From NCBI GenBank assembly GCA_903896925.1, contig CAITZM010000115.1, positions 62,001-126,000 on the forward strand: a stretch of DNA of 64,000 nt, given 5' to 3'. Shown piece by piece: positions 29,704 through 38,098 of this stretch. The position numbers and the translations under genes were made by a program. A model generated the notes under the pieces. It made no database searches. It saw only the letters and a program-made list of their open reading frames with translations, and was not told the origin of the DNA. Numbering within the stretch: the stretch's first letter is position 1; every line of letters begins with the position of its first letter. Source of the DNA: an uncultured Lentisphaerota bacterium (lineage in GTDB: Bacteria > Verrucomicrobiota > Kiritimatiellia > CAIQIC01).

Positions 29704-31419
29704 ATGAAAGCCAAAACTGAACTGACCGCGGTCGAGCGCGACAAGCTCGCCATCAGCCCCGACTTCGATTTCAAGAACGACATCGCCGCGCGGCCCTTGG
29801 AAACCATCCCGCCCAACGTCCTCGCCCTCTTCAAGTGGACGGGCATCTACCAGCAGCTCCAGCGCGGGTTCTTCATGATGCGGCTGCGCATCCCCGGCGG
29901 CCGCGTGACGGCCGACCAGCTGGACCGCATCGCCGACCTGGGCGACCGCTACGCGCAGGGCGAGCTCTGCCTGACCACGCGCCAGACGTTCCAGTTCCAC
30001 TGGCTGCGCAAGGACGACCTGTGGAAGGTCCTCGAGAGCGTCGCCGAGGTCGGCCTCGACACCAAGAACGCCTGCGGCGATGTCGTCCGCAACGTCGTGA
30101 CCTGTCCGCTGCAGGGCGTCTGCCCGCACGAGGTGCAGGATGTGCGCGCGATGCTCGAGACCCTGGCCAACGATCCGGAGATGAAGGACCAGCAGCGCAA
30201 CCTGCCCCGCAAGCACAAGATCGCCGTCAACGGCTGCGGCCGCGCGTGCGGCCTGACGCTGATGAACTGCCAGGGCTGGTTCCCGGTGCGCCGCCCCACC
30301 CCCGGCGGCGGCGAAGAGATCGGCTGGCGCTGGTACGCCGGCGGCGGCCTCGGCGCGCGCCCCTTCATGGCCCAGTGCATCTATGCCTGGGTGCCGGAAA
30401 ACATGGTGCTGCCGGTGGCGCGGGCGTGCGTCGAAGTTTTCCGGCGGCTCGGCGACCGCCGGGTCCGCGCCTTCGCGCGCCTGAAGATCGTCGTGGACAA
30501 ACTGGGCGCCGCGGGCTTCGCCGACGAGGTCGAAAAAGTCCTGCGCGAACGCGGTTTTCCAAGCCTTGGAAAAACCGGGGATTCCACGGTCCAAGCCTTG
30601 GACGCACTGGAACGGCCCACCGGCGCCATGGACATCGCACCATCCTATTTGGACGGGCAGGCCGTGCTGCCGCAGCGCCAGGCGGGCTACAACACCGTGC
30701 GCGTGCTGATTCCGCGCGCGGAGCTGGGCTGCCAGCAGGCGCGGCTGCTGGCGCGCTGGGCGCGCGACTACGGCAACGGCACGCTGATGCTGACGACCCG
30801 CCAGAACCTGCAGTTTCCGTTCGTCACGGATGCCTCCGTCGCGCTGCTGCAGGCGCAGCTGCGCGCCGCCGGTTTCCTGCTCGAGGGTTTTGAACAGCTG
30901 CCGGATGTCGTCGCCTGCGTCGGCACGACGATGTGCAACCTCGCGGTGGCCGATACGCCCAACGCCTGCCGCCGGCTGCGCGAGGCGCTGACGGCCGACC
31001 GCGCGCTATGGGAGGCCGTCGGGCCGCTGCGCATCCACCTCAACGGCTGTCCCAATTCCTGCGCGCAGCACTGGATCGCCGACCTCGGCCTCCGCGGCAT
31101 GCGGCGGCGCACCGCCACCGGGAGCGAGGAAGGTTTCCAGATCTGCCTGGGCGGCGACCAGGAAGGCGCGGGCCACATCGCGCAGCCCGTCTGCGAGACC
31201 GCGGCCGCCGCGCTGGTGCCGACCGTCCGCCGCGTGCTGGAACTTTACCTCGCCAAGCGCAGCAGCGCCCAAGAACTGTTCGGCGCGTTCGCGCGCCGCG
31301 TCGGCCCTGCGCAATACGCCGCGTGGCTGGGCGCGCCCGCACTCCCCGCGGAGCCGGTCAACGAAACCAACCAGGGCTTGCAGGCGACCTTCAAGAACGC
31401 CGTCGCCGACGCGGAATAA
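29704..31419 (+). CDS. Siroheme [4Fe-4S] sulfite (ferredoxin-type) reductase
   Basis: Ligand motifs CVGTTMC and CPNSC; FMMRLRIPGGRVTADQLDRIADLGDRYAQGELCLTTRQTFQFHW; co-located with cys genes. Confidence 0.85.
   Translation: MKAKTELTAVERDKLAISPDFDFKNDIAARPLETIPPNVLALFKWTGIYQQLQRGFFMMRLRIPGGRVTADQLDRIADLGDRYAQGELCLTTRQTFQFHWLRKDDLWKVLESVAEVGLDTKNACGDVVRNVVTCPLQGVCPHEVQDVRAMLETLANDPEMKDQQRNLPRKHKIAVNGCGRACGLTLMNCQGWFPVRRPTPGGGEEIGWRWYAGGGLGARPFMAQCIYAWVPENMVLPVARACVEVFRRLGDRRVRAFARLKIVVDKLGAAGFADEVEKVLRERGFPSLGKTGDSTVQALDALERPTGAMDIAPSYLDGQAVLPQRQAGYNTVRVLIPRAELGCQQARLLARWARDYGNGTLMLTTRQNLQFPFVTDASVALLQAQLRAAGFLLEGFEQLPDVVACVGTTMCNLAVADTPNACRRLREALTADRALWEAVGPLRIHLNGCPNSCAQHWIADLGLRGMRRRTATGSEEGFQICLGGDQEGAGHIAQPVCETAAAALVPTVRRVLELYLAKRSSAQELFGAFARRVGPAQYAAWLGAPALPAEPVNETNQGLQATFKNAVADAE
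30555..30603. repeat. Two palindromes (TTTTCCAAGCCTTGGAAAA and GTCCAAGCCTTGGAC) inside the sulfite reductase CDS
   Basis: 30555-30573 and 30589-30603; encode GFPSLGKTGDSTVQALDALE in frame. Confidence 0.75.
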
Positions 31420-31428
31420 ACGGGCACC

Positions 31429-33855
31429 ATGAGCAACACCCCCGATACCCTTGTGCAGCAGGCGCGCGAGCTGCTGGCGCAGCATCAGCCGGACGCCGCA
31501 ATCGCGCTGCTCCACGCCGCCGATGCGCCCAACGACGCGGCGCGCTGCGCGCTGATGGCGCAGGCCTACTTCCAGCGCGGCGACGCGCGGGGCGACGTTT
31601 ATAGCAGCCAGTTTTTTGCCCGGCGCGCCTTGGCGCTGGGGCCCGACTCGCCGCGGATGCTGGCGATCTGCGCCATCGCGGCCCTGCGCAAGGAACTCTA
31701 TGCCGAGGCGGCGGACCTGTTCGCGCGCTACGTCACCGAAACATCCGCCGCCGCGGCGCAGCACCTGCAGGGCCTGGCGCTCCTGCGGTCGGGCCAGCGC
31801 GCCACGGCCCTGTTGTGGCTGGAACGCGCCGCACGGCTGGAGCCGGACAACACGCTGTTCGCCGCGGCCGCGCGCGAGGCGCATGACACGCAGGTAAAAG
31901 CTGCGCACCGCTCATGGCAGAAGTCCGGCCAACAGCTCGGCGGCGTCGCCGATCAGCGGCCGGCCGATGTCCCCACCCCGCTGGACAGCTACGCGGTCTC
32001 GACCCTGCGCGGCGTGGGCGCCACGCCCAAGGATCTGGACTGGCTGGGCCACAATATCCCGTGCCAGAAGGCGTGCCCGGCGGGCACCGATATCCCCAGC
32101 TACCTGGACGCGATCCAGCAGGGCGAGTTCGAACGCGCCTATAAAATCAACCTGCACGACAATGTCTTTCCCGGCGTGCTCGGTCGCGTCTGCGCGCGGC
32201 CCTGCGAGGGCGAATGCCGGCACGGCTGGGAGGGCCTCGGCGAGCCGGTCGCGATCTGCTTCTCGAAGCGCGCCGCCGCGGACTTCAAGCCGGAGGCGCT
32301 GACGTTGCTCGCGCCATGGTTCCCGCCCTCGGGCAAGCGTATCGCGGTCATCGGCGCCGGCGTGGCCGGGCTGGCGGCCGCGCGCAACCTGGCGCTGCTG
32401 GGCCACCAGGTCACCGTCCTCGAAAAATACGAACGGCCCGGCGGCATGATGAACCAGGGCATCCCGGAGTTCCGCCTGCCGCGTGCCGTGATCGACCGCG
32501 AGGTGGAACAGGTCCGCCGGCAGGGCGTGGAGATCCGCTGCAACGTTTCCATCGGGCGCGACCTCACGCTGCGCCAGTTGCGCGAGCAGTTCGATGCCGT
32601 CATCATGGCCTGCGGCACGCTCCGCCCCAACCTGCTCAACATCCCCGGCAAGGACCTTGCCGGCATCCAGCACGGGCTGGCGTTCCTGCTGGCGGCGAAC
32701 GAGCGCCGCGCCACGGGCCTCGGCCGCCACGTCGTCGTCATCGGCGGCGGCTTCACGGCGATGGACTGCGCGCGCACCGCGGCGCGGCTGGGCGCCGACA
32801 CCGTGGAACTGGAAATGGAGAACTCGAGCGACGGCCAGCCGGCCCTGCTCAAGCTCAAGGGCGAATCCGTCAAGGTGCTCTACCGCCGTTCGCAGACCGA
32901 GATGCTGATCACGCCGGGCGAACTGGAAGAACTGGACCACGAGGGTATCCCGATGCACTTCATGGTCGCACCCGTCGCCTACGTGGGCGACGCCGCGGGC
33001 CGCGTCAGCGCGATGCGCTTCGTGCGCACGGAGATGGGCGCGCCGGACGCGAGCGGCCGCCGCCGCCCGGTCGAGGTGCCCGGCTCGGAATTCGAAATCC
33101 CCGCCGACACCGTTTTGCTGGCCACCGGCCAGTTCCCGGACACCGCCTGGCTCGACGCGGAGCTGCGCGGCGAACTGGTGGACCGCGAGGGTTGGCTCAA
33201 GAGCGCCCGGGCCGCCGCCACGGCCGTGCCGGGCGTGTTCGCCGCCGGCGACTTCGCCACGGGCGCCAGCTCGCTGATCCAGGCGATCGGCCACGCCAAG
33301 GACTGCGCCCGCCAGGTGGACCGCTTCCTGATGGGCGCCGACCGCCTGCGCGACGTCGCGCTCGTCGAGGACGCCACGCAGACCGGCCGCAGCCGCGAGA
33401 TGGATGCCGTGCCGCGCGAGCCGATGCCCGCGCGCCCGGTGGAACAACGGACGGCGACGGCGGAGGTCGAACAGGGCTTCACCCGGGATGGATCCGGGAC
33501 CGAGACGCAGCGCTGCTACCTCTGCCACTATAAATTCGAGATCGACCCCGACCGCTGCATCTACTGCGACTGGTGCATCAAGGCCAAGCCGCGCCCCGAT
33601 TGCATCCTCAAGATCGGCGCGCTGACCCACGACCAGGCCGGCCGCATCGTCGAGTTCCAGCGCGCCAAGACCACCGAGGAAACGCGGCTGATCTGGATCA
33701 ACCAGGCCGACTGCATCCGCTGCCGCGCCTGCATCGACGCCTGCCCCGTCGACGCCATCAGCCTCCAGCGCGTCAGCCTCCGCCAGCAGCGCACCGCCGA
33801 CGGCACCCTGACCGTGGCCCTGCCCGCACGCAGCGAACCCGCAGTTGGAAAGTGA
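31429..33855 (+). CDS. TPR / GltD-like FAD-NAD(P) oxidoreductase / ferredoxin-domain fusion
   Basis: N-terminal TPR-like helices; CQKACPAGTDIPSYLDAIQQGEFERAYKI..., RIAVIGAGVAGLAAARNLALLGHQVTVLEK; C-terminal CYLCHYKFEIDPDRCIYCDWC and CIRCRACIDACP. Confidence 0.85.
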   Translation: MSNTPDTLVQQARELLAQHQPDAAIALLHAADAPNDAARCALMAQAYFQRGDARGDVYSSQFFARRALALGPDSPRMLAICAIAALRKELYAEAADLFARYVTETSAAAAQHLQGLALLRSGQRATALLWLERAARLEPDNTLFAAAAREAHDTQVKAAHRSWQKSGQQLGGVADQRPADVPTPLDSYAVSTLRGVGATPKDLDWLGHNIPCQKACPAGTDIPSYLDAIQQGEFERAYKINLHDNVFPGVLGRVCARPCEGECRHGWEGLGEPVAICFSKRAAADFKPEALTLLAPWFPPSGKRIAVIGAGVAGLAAARNLALLGHQVTVLEKYERPGGMMNQGIPEFRLPRAVIDREVEQVRRQGVEIRCNVSIGRDLTLRQLREQFDAVIMACGTLRPNLLNIPGKDLAGIQHGLAFLLAANERRATGLGRHVVVIGGGFTAMDCARTAARLGADTVELEMENSSDGQPALLKLKGESVKVLYRRSQTEMLITPGELEELDHEGIPMHFMVAPVAYVGDAAGRVSAMRFVRTEMGAPDASGRRRPVEVPGSEFEIPADTVLLATGQFPDTAWLDAELRGELVDREGWLKSARAAATAVPGVFAAGDFATGASSLIQAIGHAKDCARQVDRFLMGADRLRDVALVEDATQTGRSREMDAVPREPMPARPVEQRTATAEVEQGFTRDGSGTETQRCYLCHYKFEIDPDRCIYCDWCIKAKPRPDCILKIGALTHDQAGRIVEFQRAKTTEETRLIWINQADCIRCRACIDACPVDAISLQRVSLRQQRTADGTLTVALPARSEPAVGK

Positions 33856-33895
33856 CCCACAGATTACATGGATTTTCCGGCGGGGAGATTTCCCC

Positions 33896-33998
33896 CTGTA
33901 GGGGCGCAGGCTTGCTGCGCCCAATGGGCGTCGCTTGCCGCCGCCCGCCGCATGGCGCGACCAACCCGCATGGGCGCAGCAAGACTGCGCCCCTACAG
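33896..33998. repeat. Palindromic element TGTAGGGGCGCAG, copy 1 (extended spacer)
   Basis: CTGTAGGGGCGCAGGCTTGCTGCGCCC ... GGGCGCAGCAAGACTGCGCCCCTACAG. Confidence 0.8.
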
Positions 33999-34011
33999 CT
34001 TTTCCCCTGGC

Positions 34012-34092
34012 GACCAATGACAAATGACCAATGACAGCGGACAACTGATTACTGACAACTCACAACTGACGACGGACCACTGACAACTGACG
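34012..34092. repeat. Degenerate tandem word repeat (ACAACTGAC / GACCAATGAC)
   Basis: gaccaatgacaaatgaccaatgacagcggacaactgattactgacaactcacaactgacgacggaccactgacaactgac. Confidence 0.7.
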
Positions 34093-34100
34093 TACGGCTA

Positions 34101-34826
34101 ATGCTCTCCCATGTTTTAATCGGCTTGTGTGCCTTGCTGACTGGCTTAGCCAAAACCGGCCTGCCGGGCCTGGGCGTGCTGGTGGTGCCGCTGATGGCGA
34201 TGGCGGTGCCGCCGCGCGAGTCCACCGGGATGCTGCTGCCGATGCTGATCGTGGGCGATATTTTTGCCGTCATCTACTATCACCGCCACGCGGTCTGGTC
34301 GCACCTGTGGCGGCTGCTGCCGTGGGCGTTTGTGGGCATCGTCATCGGCTGGCTGGCGCTGGGACGGGTGAACGACACGCAATTGCGCATCTTCGTCGGC
34401 GTGGTCGTGCTCGCGCTGCTGGCGCTGACGTGGGTGCGCGACCGGACCGCGGCGCTCGAGCATCTGCCGCACGCGCTGTGGTTCGGTGCGGTGCTGGGCC
34501 TGCTCGCGGGCATCACCACGATGATGGCCAACGCCGCCGGCCCGATCATGGTAGCCTATCTGCTGGCGATGCGCCTGCCCAAGCAAGAATTCATCGGCAC
34601 CGGTGCCTGGTTCTTCCTGATCGTCAATTCCGTCAAGGTGCCGTTCAGCATCCATCTGCACCTGATCCGGATGGATTCGCTAGGAATCAACCTGCTCTGC
34701 GTGCCGCTGATCCTCCTCGGCTGCTGGCTCGGCCTCAAGCTCCTGCGCCGCATCCCGGAAAAGCTCTTCGCCCGGCTCGTGCAGATCCTCGCCGCCATCG
34801 CCGCAGTCAAACTGCTGATGGGATGA
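34101..34826 (+). CDS. TauE/SafE family sulfite/anion exporter
   Basis: GLCALLTGLAKTGLPGLGVLVVPLMA; ATMMANAAGPIMVAYLLAMRLPKQEFIGTGAWFF. Confidence 0.88.
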   Translation: MLSHVLIGLCALLTGLAKTGLPGLGVLVVPLMAMAVPPRESTGMLLPMLIVGDIFAVIYYHRHAVWSHLWRLLPWAFVGIVIGWLALGRVNDTQLRIFVGVVVLALLALTWVRDRTAALEHLPHALWFGAVLGLLAGITTMMANAAGPIMVAYLLAMRLPKQEFIGTGAWFFLIVNSVKVPFSIHLHLIRMDSLGINLLCVPLILLGCWLGLKLLRRIPEKLFARLVQILAAIAAVKLLMG

Positions 34827-34842
34827 CAGGCGCGGCGTCCGT

Positions 34843-34919
34843 TGTAGGGGCGCAGTCTTGCTGCGCCCAATGTGCGTCGCATGCGGGACGAACGGGCGCA
34901 GCGAGACTGCGCCCCTACG
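34843..34919. repeat. Palindromic element TGTAGGGGCGCAG, copy 2
   Basis: Arms plus spacer AATGTGCGTCGCATGCGGGACGAAC. Confidence 0.8.
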
Positions 34920-35127
34920 GTCGAGGCTGTTTTCCAGTGTAAAAACGACTTAGCAAGACGCGAATTTTTATCTCATTGAATTGCAGAAGATAAAGACATA
35001 GCAGACACAGGTATTTCAACCTATCCGGGTGGGACGTTAGTTTGGCCTGCGTCGGGTTGTGCCTACGCGAGGGCGGTCGTTCAAGGCGCCTACTTGAGCG
35101 CGAGTTTCTTTATGCTGCGTGCCGGGC

Positions 35128-35673
35128 CTAAACGCCGGGCGGCAATTTGAGCATGCGCTTGCGGAGATTGAGCGTGCGGCCATCGACCACGAAGGTGCCG
35201 TCCCCGTTGGCATGAAAGGTCCGGCGCTCTTTGCGGTCGGGGTCGATCCACGCCTTGACGCCCGCCAGAACGATCAGGTTGTATTTCTTCCCCACGCGGT
35301 CGTCCACGACGCGGCACTCGATGTGGGCCAGGCATTCGGCGATGAGCGGGGCCTGGACGAGTTCCGCGGGCAGCGGCGTCAGCTTGAACTTCTTGAACTT
35401 GTCCACATCCCGCCCGGAACAGCTGCCGATGTCGACCACCTTGCCGGCGAGGTCGACCGTCGGGATGGCGAGGACGCATTCCTTGGTCGCGCGCAGCGCC
35501 GTGTGACTGAAGTCCCAAGGCCCGATGATGCAGCCGATCTGCGGCGTGAAGTCCATCACCATGTGCCAGCTCAGGGTCATGATGTTGGCTTTCTCCTTGT
35601 GCGCCGTCGTGACCAGTACGACCGGTCCCGGCTCGATCAGTTGAAAGGCCTTGGCCAGTGGTAGTTCCTTCAT
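35128..35673 (-). CDS. Flavin reductase-like FMN-binding protein
   Basis: PGPVVLVTTAHKEKANIMTLSWHMVMDFTPQIGCIIGPWDFSHTALRATKECVLAIPT; ATG 35673. Confidence 0.85.
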   Translation of the reverse strand: MKELPLAKAFQLIEPGPVVLVTTAHKEKANIMTLSWHMVMDFTPQIGCIIGPWDFSHTALRATKECVLAIPTVDLAGKVVDIGSCSGRDVDKFKKFKLTPLPAELVQAPLIAECLAHIECRVVDDRVGKKYNLIVLAGVKAWIDPDRKERRTFHANGDGTFVVDGRTLNLRKRMLKLPPGV

Positions 35674-35812
35674 GTTGATTCCTCCTGATTTATTGAGCAC
35701 GCTCCTCGGTGGCTTTGCGCACCATCCCGTTTTCACGACCATGCAAAGCTTAGGCCCGGGTGCCATTTGAGCAAGTGAAAGTTACGAGGCAGGAACCGAT
35801 GCCGATATCCGT

Positions 35813-35889
35813 CGTAGGGGCGCAGGCTTGCTGCGCCCGTTCGTTCCGCGTGCGGCACACATTGGGCGCAGCAAGACTGCGCCCCTACG
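35813..35889. repeat. Palindromic element TGTAGGGGCGCAG, copy 3 (spacer inverted)
   Basis: Arms plus spacer GTTCGTTCCGCGTGCGGCACACATT, near reverse complement of copy 2 spacer. Confidence 0.8.
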
Positions 35890-35924
35890 GGCAAGGCATA
35901 TCCTCAGTAAAAAACGCTAGTCTG

Positions 35925-35966
35925 TTCCAACACTCCATCGCTCCCCTGCTCCATCACTCCCGCTGC
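35925..35966. repeat. Degenerate CTCCA(N)CACTCC word repeats
   Basis: ttccaacactccatcgctcccctgctccatcactcccgctgc; similar tract at 24433-24464. Confidence 0.55.
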
Positions 35967-36033
35967 TAGGCCACCCGCTCGGTGCCGGAGACGACGAGCT
36001 GCGCCTGCACGACGAGCTGAGCGGTGAAACGCC

Positions 36034-36402
36034 TCATGCCCGTGGAAGTTGCTCATCCTTTTGCACCGGGGCCCAGCTGAACCCGCAGGGCGTGTCCGGC
36101 AACACAAGGTTGCGATCCGCCAAATCCCGCGGGTCGAGGGGGAACTGGGTGCAGTTGGGTGTGCGATACAGGTATAGATGGCAAGCCGGCAGGCCCTTAT
36201 CGTCCTTCAAGAGGGCACAGCGGCGGACCAGATGGCAACAGGCCCCGCATCTCCGGCATGCGCCCATGCGGCGGGCCAGACTGGCGCGCACGAATGCAGA
36301 ACGAAAGAGATTCAAGTAGAGACGACGGCAGGAGCCCCACCGCAGTTGCATCCAGTTGCCAAAAGAAAGCCGCTGCTTTTCCATCATGCGCTGCTGTCCC
36401 AT
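36034..36402 (-). CDS. YkgJ-like cysteine-cluster protein
   Basis: MGACRRCGACCHLVRRCALLKDDKGLPACHLYLYRTPNCTQFPLDPRDL; ATG 36402 within a longer spurious ORF. Confidence 0.65.
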   Translation of the reverse strand: MGQQRMMEKQRLSFGNWMQLRWGSCRRLYLNLFRSAFVRASLARRMGACRRCGACCHLVRRCALLKDDKGLPACHLYLYRTPNCTQFPLDPRDLADRNLVLPDTPCGFSWAPVQKDEQLPRA

Positions 36403-36407
36403 CTTGG

Positions 36408-37967
36408 TCACTCCACCTTCTGCGCCACCGGCTCGGCGCCCGGGGCGTCGAGGTGGCGGCGGAGGAGCAGGGAGCCGTCGAGGCGGTAGAGGTTGATCAG
36501 GGCGGCGCGGCCATCGGCGGCGGTCTGGACCTCGTCGAGCTGCGCCTGCGCCAGGTCGCGCTGGGCCTGGGCGACGAGCAACGCGGTGGACTTGCCGATG
36601 CTGAACTTCTCGGATTCGGCGCGCAGCTTCTCCGCCTGCAGGCGGCGCGAGGCGGCGGTGGCGTCGCGCTGCGCGAGGCAGCGCTGGACCTCGACATAGG
36701 CGCTGCGGACGTCGCTCTGCACCAGCAGCCGCAGGTTGTCGAGCGCGAGCCGGAGCTGTTCGCGCGTCAGCGTGGCGCGCTCGAGCTGCGCCGTGCCCTG
36801 CCGGCGGCCGAGCGGCCAGTCGCCGGTGAAGCCGAGCGCCAGGTCGTTGCCGTTGCCGGACTCGGCACGGATGGAGCCGCCGAAGCTGTCCGCGTAGCCG
36901 CTGCGGCCGAGGCCGACAAAGAAGTCCAGCCGCGGCAGCAGGCCGTTGCGGGTCTTGACCACCGCGAGTTCGTTGCGCTGCAAGGCGAGCAGGGCCTGGT
37001 TCATCTCCGGCCGCATCCGCAGCGCCTGCTCGACGTGCGCAAGGACGGCGCCGGGCGCCTCCGGGGGCTCGGCGGGCAGGCGGATGGCCACATCGCGGTC
37101 CCATGCCGCCATGCGCCTTCCGGACTGCAGCAGCCGCAGCATCGTCAGGCGGTTGGCATGGAACGCGCTCTCGGCGTTGATGACGGCCTGCCGGCGCAGC
37201 GCGACCTCGGCCTCGGCGGCGGCGCGCTCGACCGCGGCCAGCGAGCCGATGCGGATACGCTCAACCGTCTCGTTGAACTGGTCGGTGGCCAGCTTGACCG
37301 AGGAGCGTCCGATCTCCAGCCGCTGCCGGGCCAGTTCCAGGTTCCAGCAGGCGCTTTCGACCTGCGCGACGAACGCCTCGGCGAAACCGCGGAATTCATA
37401 TTCCGAGGCCTGCACGTCGAGCCGGGCCTGCCGCAGGCTGGCGAGGTTCGCCGCCTGGCCCGCGCCGCGCAGCAGCGGTTGCACCGCACTGACCCCGACG
37501 CGCGCCGTATAGAACGGATCGGCACCATTGATGACCTGGTTGGAGACGCTGCCATCCAGCATGAGACGCGTACCCAGCGGCAGGAGCGTGCCCAGGTTGA
37601 CACCGGCGCCGTCGGTGTGGCCGGCGACGTTGAACTGGTTGGTGCTGGTGGACTGCATCCGCGTGCCGTCAAACTTGCCGCGGCCGGCGCCAAAGCCCAG
37701 GACCGGGTCGAAAGCAGCCCGCTGCTCCTGCTCAAACGTGCGGGCGAGAGGCGTGGTCTGCCGCTCGACGGCCACCGCGGGGTTTTTATCCAGCGCCAGC
37801 AGCACGGCTTCGTTGATGGAGAGATTGAGATCGGGCTCCCCGGCGCAGGCGGCGAAAACAGAAAAGACCGCAAGGACAACAGCGGCAGCACGGACAAACT
37901 GAAGCTGAACTTGGCGCGCTTGGCGTCTTGGCGGTTCATTTTTTCCAAGCATTGGAACCGGGAACAT
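36408..37967 (-). CDS. TolC-family outer-membrane efflux protein
   Basis: LNLSINEAVLLALDKNPAVAVERQ; repeated RQARLDVQASEYEFRGFAEAFVAQVESACWNLELARQRLEIGRSSVKLA; next to RND genes. Confidence 0.85.
   Translation of the reverse strand: MFPVPMLGKNEPPRRQARQVQLQFVRAAAVVLAVFSVFAACAGEPDLNLSINEAVLLALDKNPAVAVERQTTPLARTFEQEQRAAFDPVLGFGAGRGKFDGTRMQSTSTNQFNVAGHTDGAGVNLGTLLPLGTRLMLDGSVSNQVINGADPFYTARVGVSAVQPLLRGAGQAANLASLRQARLDVQASEYEFRGFAEAFVAQVESACWNLELARQRLEIGRSSVKLATDQFNETVERIRIGSLAAVERAAAEAEVALRRQAVINAESAFHANRLTMLRLLQSGRRMAAWDRDVAIRLPAEPPEAPGAVLAHVEQALRMRPEMNQALLALQRNELAVVKTRNGLLPRLDFFVGLGRSGYADSFGGSIRAESGNGNDLALGFTGDWPLGRRQGTAQLERATLTREQLRLALDNLRLLVQSDVRSAYVEVQRCLAQRDATAASRRLQAEKLRAESEKFSIGKSTALLVAQAQRDLAQAQLDEVQTAADGRAALINLYRLDGSLLLRRHLDAPGAEPVAQKVE
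37943..37957. repeat. TTCCAAGCATTGGAA palindrome at tolC-like gene start
   Basis: Near-perfect 15-mer palindrome; same motif family as 30555-30603. Confidence 0.65.
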
Positions 37968-37981
37968 CTTTCTTTTCGCTT

Positions 37982-38058
37982 TGTGGGCGGGAGCTCCTGT
38001 TCCCGCGTTTCTAGAAGTCAGGGGTTGGGTGCGCGGGAGCAGGAGCTCCCGCCCACAG
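37982..38058. repeat. Intergenic palindromic repeat TGTGGGCGGGAGCTCCTGTTCCCGCG...GCGCGGGAGCAGGAGCTCCCGCCCACAG
   Basis: Second copy of the 24276-24356 family, between RND pump and TolC-like gene. Confidence 0.75.
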
Positions 38059-38098
38059 GACGTCACCTCCGAAAATCTTAAATCTGAAATCATAAAGC

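Noticed and set aside
31912-34044. 710-aa minus-strand ORF opposite the GltD-like fusion
   Set aside because: Shadow frame with A/R/D/H-rich composition and no domain; sense frame has clear cofactor motifs.
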